A DNA stretch of 64,000 nt from Labyrinthula sp. Ha (taxonomy: Eukaryota; Sar; Bigyra; Labyrinthulida; Labyrinthulaceae): contig JAALGZ010000028.1 in NCBI GenBank assembly GCA_015227615.1, positions 372,001 to 436,000 on the forward strand. The letters run 5' to 3'. Position numbers and translations under genes: made by a program. The first letter of the stretch is position 1; every line of letters starts with the position of its first letter. Shown in pieces: positions 43,711 to 53,718 of the stretch. Under the pieces are notes generated by a model that was not told the DNA's origin, did not search any database, and saw only the letters and a program-made list of their open reading frames with translations.

Positions 43711-43865
43711 TGGTCTACCTTTGAGTTTCAGTCTTTGAGAATATGTATTATGAGTAGAGGGTTTGGAGATTTCAGGGAGTTGAAGAAGTTTGATCCGAGA
43801 AAAGTAAGCAGCATATTTACACTCGCCTTCAGAGACCTGTGGGAAAATGGAGTTAAAATGTTTAC
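43711..43865 (+). CDS. SANT-like segment of G2
   Basis: The plus strand reads WSTFEFQSLRICIMSRGFGD followed by FRELKKFDPRKVSSIFTLAF. The Trp, Gly and helix spacing align with the SANT repeat of G3. It is weaker than G3 and is called mainly because it lies in the same place, between integrase and methyltransferase. Confidence 0.4.
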
Positions 43866-43980
43866 CATAGATTACATTTAGATTTAATGCAGTTGAAAAG
43901 AGATAATACTAGATTTAGAGGTAATTTTTATTTTCTCCAAAAGAAACTCATGAAGGAAAATCTAAAAATATTTTGGAATT

Positions 43981-44950
43981 GTGAATTTAAATGAAGATAT
44001 AAGAAGTCAATTGAAAAAAAAACAAAAGAAGCTTGGAAAAAGATTTTTAGAGGTACATGAAATGACTTTTAGTGAAGAAGTTGAAAAGTTATTTCGAAAA
44101 TTAAATAGAGATAACGCAAATTCATGGAAAGTAGTTCCAAGATGTAATGGTAAGAAAGATGAGTTCAGGCAACATCTTAAGTTGTTTTGGGCTGATTTAA
44201 AGAAAAGAGAAAAGGAAGTAGAAGATGAACTATGTAAAGCTAGTTTTATCATGACAAAAATAAACAAATTTGCTGTTGTGGACGGAAATTGTGTATTTAC
44301 AGACAGTGGAACTAATAATTTAATTGAGGTGGAAAATAGGAAGTTGAATTTTATTGGTTATTTATGGAAGGTACCAGAGGATGCAGATTATCTTAATGGA
44401 AGAGTGCGAGATTTTTATTAAGTGTTGAGGATCCGTATGATGTTATTGTAGCGGACCCACCATGGGAAACATTTTCAGATTATCCAGTATGGGGTCCTGC
44501 TGTAGATTACAGAGTAATGACAGATTCTAAAATAGCGGTGTTGAATCTAAGACCGGTGATGAATAAAGGTATGGTTTTTGTTTGGATTATTAGAAGAAAA
44601 TAACAAGCAGTGGACCATATGTTTACCTTGAATAACATTAGGAACTTGGGCCGTGTTGTTTGCGTAAAGACTGATGGAAAGAATAAGGTTGTTTCGACGC
44701 TTGGCAATGTTACTATGTGGTGTACAGAAGAATTCCTTATTGATATTTATGGCTTGTTTCTTAGCAAGTTAAAACGTCGTACATTTGGCAAAGAAATATT
44801 ATATGGAAAATGAAATCAAAATACTCAAAACCTGATGAATTTTACAAGTTAATTGAAGAAGATTTTGAACAAGGCACTAGGATGTTAGAAATATTTGGGA
44901 GGAAGAACAATTTGAAGTCAAATTGGATGGTTGTAGGCGACGAACTTTAA
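43981..44950 (+). CDS. MT-A70-family adenine methyltransferase-like region of G2
   Basis: The frame 43981-44421 gives a Lys/Glu-rich N-terminal domain ending near YLNGRVRDFY. From 44425 the catalytic domain begins with PYDVIVADPPWETFSDYPVW, which contains the DPPW catalytic motif of MT-A70 enzymes. GMVFVWIIRR matches FLFLWVTGR of METTL3. The frame at 44610-44813 covers the middle (TMWCTEEFLIDIYG). The end carries SKPDEFYKLIEEDFEQGTRM then LEIFGRKNNLKSNWMVVGDE. These correspond to the HKPDE...GTRKIELFGR...NWITLGNQ block of the family. Substrate (DNA or RNA) is unknown. A purine tract and the 3' LTR follow directly. Confidence 0.85.
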
Positions 44951-44971
44951 CTACTTTAGCTGAAAGGGCGG

Positions 44972-45519
44972 TGTAGTGTTATGATATACTTTCAGCTCGT
45001 AGAGGTGTTATAGAGTGTTATAAAGCGATATGAAGCGTTCTTGAAAGCTTCGAAGGGATTCCAGGCTGTATTTTTGGTTTTTGGTGCGATATTTTGTTTT
45101 TTTTTGGATTTTCAGAATGATGTGATATGTGTGATATTTGGTGTAAATTATTCAGGGAGTTCAATGTGGGAAATTTTGCACTAATGTGATATTTGAGATT
45201 TATTGAACCTTGATTTTCGATACCGAGTCCCAATAATTTGTGAGATATGGAATATATATATGTGATATCAAGGGAAATTTCTACCTATAAATAGCGGAGC
45301 TTATTGGAAACGGTGGATTTGGATAATAGTGTTATCGGATAATCGATGCTATTCCAACAACTTTGATATAAATACAATAGTTTTTGTTAACCGTTAAGAC
45401 ATAAGGAAATAAAAACTTTTGAAACTTACAAGAGGTTATTTTTAAGGAAGAATACAAAAAACCTGCCAGATTTTTGAAGCGTCTTAAAGCAGATTTATTA
45501 AATTTAGACGATAACCGCA
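44972..45519 (+). repeat. 3' LTR of G2
   Basis: It matches 38039-38577 and is preceded by the purine tract GAAAGGGCGG (44962-44971). Confidence 0.85.
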
Positions 45520-45524
45520 ACGAA

Positions 45525-48500
45525 TCTTCTATTTCCCTTTTGAACATGTCTTTGGTATTTGGAGCTTTGTCATCATAAAAGTCCCTCAAATAATTTATTT
45601 ACTTAATATACCATTCAATATTAAAGGATGTTTTATCATCTCTTTCTTCATATTGTTTTTTAATTGATTTCATCATTTTATTTTTGTTTGTTTGTTTTTG
45701 TTATTTAAGAACATAAATTAATTGCCCAAAATATTTTTTTTGTGTAAAAGTATTCATTCAAAAAAACCAACTAGTTGTATCTAGGGTCCTTTATCGTGCT
45801 TACCGTTAACTATTGGAAATTTAAATATCCCAATTTTGCTTAACGTTATTAACGGTAAACTATCCTTAACGGATCGGAAATTAACGGTAAGTAAAAATTC
45901 TGATAACTTTTATTGTTCCCAAAAATTTTTAACAATTTAATATTCTTTCCAAAATAATATCCTCATAATATATTATATCTATATTATTGCTATAAAAAAA
46001 CCAAACTGAAGCAAAAGCTGACTCAAAAGTAAATGGAACATTGAATCAACATCATTTGCAAATTATTATATATGAAAATCTTCTTATAATTTCTAGCCTT
46101 ACCTTTGAATTTATCTCTATCTGAGCTAAAAATAACTCCTAAAAAATTTTTAAATATTTAAAATACCTTTTCTAAGTAGTTTTAAAGAATTAATTCTTCT
46201 CACTGAGAGAAAATGCAACTGAGAAAATAGAGGTAATGCCTTGGCCATGTCAAGAATTTTGCATACTCTTCATATAGAAATGGTTGTATCTTTGTTCAAA
46301 ATCCTTTTCATAAAACCAAAGATACATAATTGGAAATATGTTTTAATTTCCTGTGCACTCAAAAATTGGAGTTACTTTTAAGAAGTTAGTCACGAGTTAT
46401 GTGCGTTTTAATATCCGAATATCAAAGTCAAATCTAGCATAGGAAGATTTTCCTCAGTAAAAGCCGTTTTTCTCAGTCAATACTTCTTCTTTTTAAACCA
46501 AATAAGATTTTAAAATGCTTTAAATAATTGTTCCCAAAATATTATAGCTTTTGTATTTTCTTTTACTGTGAAATACTAGGGTTAAACTACTTATTTCTAT
46601 GTTTCTAGAATATTGGTCAATTTCAAGTCATATTTTGGCTTCTCTTATATCTACCTTAATTTTTATGTGGAACACTATTATAAGTTATAATACTTGTTTT
46701 AAATTTTTTTTTCTACCCACTGGCTTTTAAAAAATTAGTGTTTGAAGACTGAAAGATACTTTTCTATTCTGTTCTTTTCACGTCATTCGGTATTCTAGAA
46801 CAATTTCTAAATAATTACAAACATCATTTCTCAATTGATTTTTGAATATATTAAAAACAAAATACATTTTTATAAAGGTCTTTTAAACATTTTTTAGCCA
46901 CATAAGATATTATAGGATGTGAAAAGAATAAATACATGTAGAATCCAAAATATCACCAAAATATCACACATCCATTTTATATCGATCAGAAAACCATAAA
47001 AAAAGGTTAACCGATCTCTGTACACTGACAACGTTCGCTCTTATATTCAATTTAAGCCTAGTAGTAAATAATATTGTTTTATGGTCTTTGTTATTACAGG
47101 CTGTTGGAAGCTTTATCAAAGATTTTTTCAAAAATAAGTATAATGGCCATAAAATCAACAACACCTCTTCAACTTTTCTACAAAGCTCAAAACGTATTGC
47201 AAACTAGAACAATTACTTACCCACATAATAATATAGAGGATTAAAACTATATAAAGCATAAGAAACCGATGATTATTGAAAACATAAAATATAGTATTTG
47301 TTAGATTTTGTCACGAAATCTTCCTCAAATACAATATTATCACCCACAATGTGTTTCAAATTAAGAAAACTTTCCAAACATGTATTTTGTCAAGTTATTT
47401 CATAAGAACGAGTACTTTAAACCCTAAAAAAGCTAATTAGGGGGGATTAACTAAGTTTACAGATCTCTAAAAAATATACATTCAAACGTAACATCATGAA
47501 GAATAACTCTATAAGTAATCTGATTCTTCTCAGACCCTAAGAATTCATTATATATGACTTCGCAAAATGTTTCTCAGGAATTTTTTCTCTAGTTAACTGC
47601 AACTGAGCTAAACTTCACGCAGAAAAGGCAAAACTTGAAATTCTGCACATCTGAAAATACGAAATCACTCAGTTTTTCTATAATCTTATCAAATTTTGTA
47701 TTGAGCAACCAATAACTATAAGAAAAGAATCTTTAAATGTGATTTCTGTTTTGATGAAGTTTTTAATATTTTCTTAAGAAAAGTTTATATCGGGGTAATT
47801 TGCATTTTTTGTCAAGGTCAACCCGTGTAGTGTCTCTGGAAATTCTCGTCCATATCTTGAACAGATCTTAAACGTCAAAAAAAAGGATGGATTTTTATAA
47901 AACAACAAACATGATTACAAAATGAAGTATTGTACATAGAGTTCCAAGCAATATATCCTATTTACGAGAATACAGAAACCTTACAAAAGGCTACTGTTAA
48001 ATTGCAATTTTTTCTGAATGTGCGATAAAAAACAGTAAAACACTCGAAAAAAATATTAGTCACATTTTATTAGTTATAATTTAGGCTTTCGTCAACTTTA
48101 GTTCTATTAAATACAAATAATTTTGATATTAACCCCGCGATAATAACTTGGATAAATGAAATTTCGTGTTAAGATAACTGTAAAATAGTCAAAATTGGAC
48201 TACATATTAGTGAAATACAATAATACTGCATTATCAGATTATTCAATATTAGTTCCCAGTAATTTGAAATATAGACAAATATATTTTGAGGATCTTAATA
48301 CTTTTAATAATGTAAATATCATTCATTCTAATTTAAGTTCCTAGTTATAAATAATAGTTTTCTCTTACCTCTTAAACATAAAATAGTATGCAAAACCTAG
48401 AATAATTTAAAATATATATTACTATAAATATTTAGAGTAAATAAATTTTTGTTTTATAGAAAACTCGTATTTGAGACGTTTACATGGTATACTTAAATTG

Positions 48501-49137
48501 GAAAACTGATATTCTTGTTTGTGCAAGTTAAATAAGCTAAACATGATTAATCAAATATTACTAGTATCATGTCAATGAGAATAAAATTTGCTTCTAGATG
48601 GTATTATTTAAGATTTTTAACGCTTAGCAGATTTTCTTACTAGGTTGTATTAGCCTATAACCAAGTCCATATGAATTTTTTACGTAAGAGTTAATTATTT
48701 TGGACTTGGATTCAGAGAAATTAATTCAAATCATTTTAAACAGAGAATTTTATTTCAGCTATGGTATTTATTCTATTTTTTTTCAAAGTTAGAAATATTT
48801 AAAACTTTCCTATTTTTGGTGTCATTATATTATTATTATTATCTACTGGTATTGTAATAGATAACTACTCACAAATAACCTGTAAATAGGATCAACGTTA
48901 TTAATGTTTACCTCCGGAGGTGTCTTGATCTACAGAATTTTCAGTGCAGCAAAACAGGATGAACTTTTATTGAACTTATGAAATGAAAAAAATATTCCCT
49001 GAGGGAGAAAGACTAGTTAGAAGTGGGAGTGTTAGCTAAGCTGGGTAGTAGCACTATTCATTAAATAGTGCCAGAACCAAGCAATGATCTTCTGACTTCA
49101 CTTTGTAGGAAACCTCGCAACAAAAAATTGAGAATAA
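45525..49137 (+). repeat. 3.6-kb direct repeat, copy A
   Basis: It matches 58312-61925 in the same orientation. It begins TCTTCTATTTCCC right after the G2 LTR and matches to about 49137. The middle (about 46030-48650) is almost identical between copies (about six differences by eye), while both ends differ at roughly one base in fifteen. No gene is recognised; a 66-residue minus frame (46964-47164) has no known domain. A hairpin GCACTATT/AATAGTGC lies near 49050. Confidence 0.9.
45799..45891. mobile_element. MITE-like palindromic insertion in copy A
   Basis: CTTACCGTTAA at the left and TTAACGGTAAG at the right are inverted. Inside are TAACGTTATTAACGG and CCCAATTTTGCTTA, resembling the 2858-2955 MITE. 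The equivalent lies at about 58586-58678 in copy B, so it predates the duplication. Confidence 0.45.
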
Positions 49138-50812
49138 ATCAGAAGTGACGCTGAATCTAGTTAAACAAACGTTAATCTACAATGAAAATTGCAAAATCTG
49201 TCCAAGTAGTGAAGGTAATAAACATATTTTCAAGGTTTAGCTTTCAGAATGTGTGAAGTGATATCGTTCCAAGTTATTAGCAAGTCTTCTGAAAGTTTAT
49301 TTATTCAAGATGTTCAATATCCTTTGTGAAAAAAATAAAATTGCTGCTAAAAATCCTTGCGAAGAAGATGGATCTGGGACGTGTACATTATGTTTCGAAA
49401 GTTTAAAACATGAATAAGTTGGTTACGGTTTCACGAAATGAGTAAGTCTTGTTAATGATCGAGTTTCACTATAGAAGTGATTTTGTAATTAAGGGTTAAA
49501 CAATACATTTTGACATAGATCTTTCTTATAAACAATGCTGTCATATTGTTGCTTAATCTAAGCTCAACACTTTGATATGCTCTTCATTTCACATTCTTCT
49601 GTACATGTAAGGCTTCAATTAACTAAAATTTAAGTTAAAAAAAATAAAACACTTTTTTCTCTAACTCTATGAGTTTGTCCTTGTTTTGGCTTTTGTAGGT
49701 CCCTAATTTAGAAGACTGTGTGTTTGGTTCTTGACATTGCAATATTAAGGGATATTCTAAAATGAGAATTCTCCGCGTTAAGATCATTTTTCGAATTCTC
49801 TCCCCATTCTCTATAAAATTTTTAAATTCCCTTGTTCTTTTATTGTTTTTCAGGATTTCTCGAAAGGAAAATCATTTTTCGATTCTCAATTCCCATCACT
49901 GTTAATTAACATTTATCAGTATGGTAATGGAACACTGTGCTTAATCTCAAAAGATATGAAAAACGACTATACAGAAAAACAAGAGATAATATTACAAGAA
50001 TAACTAGATAAAAAATAGAACTAACAGAGACAAACAAGAGAGGATTATATTAGTTGAATTGTCTAGTTAACAACTAGGAAAGTATAGAAATTACATTGTT
50101 GAGAAGTTGTTTCCGAAGAGACAATCATTTGTGAAAGGTTGTAGAAATATGTGGAAGTTTGGTGTATATTCGCGCTCGTAAGTTCTGGTAAACAATCGTT
50201 TGGCAATTTATTATATTTACGAAGTTTGCATTTTTACAGCTTTTGATTAGAGTGATGACGTGGAATGATGAATGAAATCACGTGATGTGTATTTCAAGTT
50301 AAAATACAGCTAATTAGAAGAATACCAGTAAGGAGATGATAATAGAATACAGGAAGTTGCAGTATAAAGACTAGAATATAATAGTGTTTTAATTAGCTGT
50401 GGAATTTGATTCAGGGAGAAGTTTTAGAGGTAGTACTAAGAAGACACTAACTTAATAGTTAAGAAGAAAGAAAAGAACTTCTGTCGACTTTTCCTAGCAA
50501 ATTTAAAGAGAAGAATCAGAAGATTTAGATAGAAATTTTAAGACAACTAAAAGCCAAAGAAAACTTACAAAAAATATATTTTAGATAAGTAGAAACCTAT
50601 ACTAACACTCCGTAAAGGTTAAGAAAAAAGACTACAACTTCAAGATTTACAAATAGTAATCAAGAAAAATTTTCCCCTTGATAGTACTGAAAAATAGATA
50701 TTATCAACTTAGAATAGCTTAACTGCTGGAATTATTCTGAAACACTTAAAAAACAATTAACCTTAAAATCAGTTTAAACATTTTTCATCGGATTAAATAT
50801 CCGTCGTACTCT
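49138..50812. other. Non-coding, AT-rich
   Basis: There is no supportable gene. If the flanking repeats are a tandem duplication, this stretch should recur to the right of M2, outside the window. Confidence 0.4.
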
Positions 50813-52740
50813 TTAAAGGTGAGGGTTCTTTTGCTTTTCAGCATGAAAGATTTCCTCTACCTCTTTTTCATTCACATTGATTTCTTTAATCAACTTCTGT
50901 ATAAAACTTACAAGAAAATCATCTCTTTCTGTTCCAATAAATCTAAAACTAAGTTCGTTTTTTAACAACAAATATATCAAGTATTTCATCAGGACCAAAA
51001 ATTATTCTAGAAAAGAACTTGTACAAAAATGAATCTTGAATCCTTTTGTGGCTAAAGAAAATAAATACAATTTGCATAAACTTTTCTTTTGTAATTGGTT
51101 TATCTGTTTTCCACACTAAATCAGGAGTCAAAGATATTTTTAATTTTGAATCTTTTACTTCAGGAAGTAATTCTGGAACAATAAAAGTATTTTTTTCTCT
51201 TGGATCTGCAAATAAAACCAAACTGTGTAAAGCTATATTCAAAACATATTCTTTTTCTTTTTTTGTATATTGTTTTAATAAAACTTCAAATAAATCTTTT
51301 CTTATTATTCCATTATCAATATATTTTCTATAGTTTGAAAATACTTTTTTATTTGTTCTAAAAGCAAGTTGATGAAAACTTTCATCACGAATAAAACTTC
51401 CCAGAGCTTGAGCTAAAAAAGAAGGGGCAAAAAATATAAAATTTTCCCTTTCAGATAAATTTATATCTTTGAAATAAGAAATAATTCCTTCTTTAGAATA
51501 AATTTCTAACATTTCTTCCATTTCATCTTCAGAAAAGTTAATCTTTTTAGCTTTTAGTTTAAACTTTTCAACTGTCATATAACTTGATTCTTCACGACAA
51601 TTATCCAAAAATAATACATAAACGGATTTGATCGATATACTTGGATTTAATAAGTCATATAACTTTGAGATATGAAAGTTTGATTTATAGCTCCCTATGC
51701 TCTTGAACTCCATTTTAATTGCCTTTTCACGACTCTCAGTAGAATCAATAGCGTTTTCAACAGGAAAAAAATAGTTTTTTCATCTTCAACAAGAGTTAAC
51801 TTCCCAGAAAGCTTAGACAGAAAGGATTTAATTGTGTTGTTTATATTCTCAAGGTTTTTATTTTTCTTTAAAAAAGTATTTAAATAAGTTCCAATTAATA
51901 AAACAGGTACTTTTGGAGTATTTCTTAAAATACTTTCACACCAAAATTTAAGTCTAAATAAATCACATTCTCTTAACTTTGTCATATTAAAAACAACTAA
52001 ATAAATAGCTTTTTTATTCATGAAAATATGATGAACTGAAGAAAAAACTTCGTGTCCACCAAAATCATAAACACGTAAAAAAGTATCACTAGTACTGAAA
52101 TCTGAAAAATAATCTGTTGTATATTGTTCAACAAAACTTTTCTCTCTTACAGTTCTTGTAATCAACTCATCTTCAAAAGCTAAGTTATATTTTGACTTTT
52201 TCTGAACCTCATCTTCGATTTGATACTTAGAATACATCATATTCTTTACTCTTTGAATACTCAAATCATATTTTGTAAGGGGTTTAAAATTATGGCGGTG
52301 AACTTGAAATATTTGATGATCTTCCAAAACTAAAGTAGATTGAGTTTCTTTTTGAAAACTTTTTCCAGATAGGTTTCTTAATAAAGAAGTTTTTCCAGTT
52401 CTTCCATCACCTAAAAATAAAACAAAACTAAATAAAATACCCATAAGAATAACTGGAACTTCATTTAACGAGTTTGCTTTTTCATATTGACTTTGTAAAG
52501 CAGAATGAACAAGTTCTTTTAACATTTTACTCTTTCCTTTAGGTTCAATAAAATTTTCATAAACTTGTAGACCAAGTATAAAAGGATGTGAATTAACTAT
52601 TTCTTGTAATTCAATAATATCTTCTTCTTCTAGCTTTTTGGATGGTTCAGTATGTCTATATATTAAATACTTTATTGTTTTATTAGATTTCAAGAAATTT
52701 TTTATAGCTGAAACAATAGCTTTATTGCGAACATCTTGAT
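50813..52740 (-). pseudogene. ROCO (Roc-COR) GTPase gene or gene fragment
   Basis: Coding sequence is visible from about 52740. After an N-terminal helical region, a 30-nt intron (52411-52440) splits the P-loop, giving ILMG|DGRTGKTSLLRNLSG. The Roc domain continues with FLRVYDFGGHEVFSSVHHIF (switch II, DxxGG), IYLVVFNMTKL and VPVLLIGTYLN. The COR domain (51713-50813) shows MLEIYSKEGIISYFKDINLS and FFAPSFLAQALGSFI. It ends with VLFADPREKNTFIVPELLP and a helical tail. ROCO proteins are dimeric GTPases, often with kinase or LRR domains; none is seen here. Two frame changes occur, at a 7-base run (51765-51771) and a 6-base run (50959-50964). It is either a pseudogene or two homopolymer errors. 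Confidence 0.85.
52411..52440 (-). other. 30-nt intron inside the Roc P-loop codon region
   Basis: On the minus strand GTATTTTATTTAG...TATTTTTAG separates ATGG from GTGATGG. Removing it restores GDGRTGKT, the P-loop, without extra residues. Because it is a multiple of three, it can be read through as open frame. Confidence 0.75.
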
Positions 52741-53223
52741 AAATACTAAAGACTCAATATATTAGTAAGAAATACTATATTTTTAGAATTGTTTCATTAA
52801 AAGATAAACTTTCAACTATATTTGATATATATATTTCAATGAAATTGTTTTCATATAGTCTAAGTAATAATAAAAAATATTTTTACTGTATATGTTTTAC
52901 ACTGATTGATTTCAAAAAACTGCAAAATGAACTGATTTCAGGAATATTACAAAACTCAAACCTAAACTAAAAATATTAAAAAAAATATACTCCAACTTAT
53001 TCAGTTTCAAATTTTTAAATTTTAGAAAGTTTTCGTCACTGAAACTACATTCGAAAAATCTATGGTCAAGAAAACAAAATACAATACCGGAGTGCTTTCA
53101 CAGCTGGAAAATAAGAAATAAATCTTACAAATATTGATTTAACAGAATGAAAGAGACAAGAGTTAAACCTAATATAAAGATAAAAGAAGATAGTATACTC
53201 TAAAGTAGACACTTCTTTATCTG
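52741..53223. other. Non-coding, AT-rich
   Basis: It lies upstream of the visible ROCO coding region. No promoter or exon is recognised. Confidence 0.4.
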
Positions 53224-53228
53224 GTTGG

Positions 53229-53528
53229 AGTCAGAAAGTAAGCAGTCGAGTGTACGACTTTCTCCATACTGAATGTTTACACTTTACATAGTTATAATAC
53301 AATATTACATTACTGCACAATTGGTGCAACTTTACATAATATATTTTTACTAATACATAAGCACCGGAAACAACAGATCGTAAAACCTCAATATCTCAAC
53401 AACCACTTGGAGTTAGAAGACGTTACTTATATCATATTAAAGCTCTTTTTAAGTTCTTTGAGTTTGTTTAACTTAATATACGTATCCGCATACATATATA
53501 GACGATACGGAAAATAACTTGTCTAACT
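53229..53528 (+). repeat. 5' LTR of Copia
   Basis: 300 bp, matching 57992-58291. Its right edge is fixed by the adjacent TGG primer-binding start. Confidence 0.88.
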
Positions 53529-53718
53529 TGGTTGCGATGGTAGTAAACGAAAATCAGAACGATCCCGTGGATGAACGAACAGCACGGAGTGAAAACTCCA
53601 ACTTAGCCCAAGGGAAACTCATTTACAGAACTTTCCTGCTTTAACTAGAGCACTTACAAAGCTAGAAATTACAAATGAAGCAATTAACGAAGAATTCTGC
53701 AAGAAAGGACGAAAAAGA

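Larger units (their letters stand above)
38039..45519 (+). mobile_element. Ty3/gypsy-type LTR retrotransposon G2 with SANT-like and MT-A70 module (old)
   Basis: This 7.5-kb element has LTRs of about 540 bp at 38039-38577 and 44972-45519. They have diverged by very roughly 15 percent by eye, which makes it the oldest of the three gypsy-type elements here. Parts are Gag-like frames, RT, RNase H, integrase, GPY/F-like module, SANT-like segment and MT-A70 domain, then purine tract and LTR. It is heavily broken (well over ten breaks). The methyltransferase end keeps the longest open stretches. No clean target duplication is visible. Confidence 0.88.

Noticed and set aside
46964-47164. 66-residue minus-strand ORF conserved in both 3.6-kb repeats
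   Set aside because: The whole central tract is almost identical, so conservation of this frame carries no weight. No domain or start context supports it.
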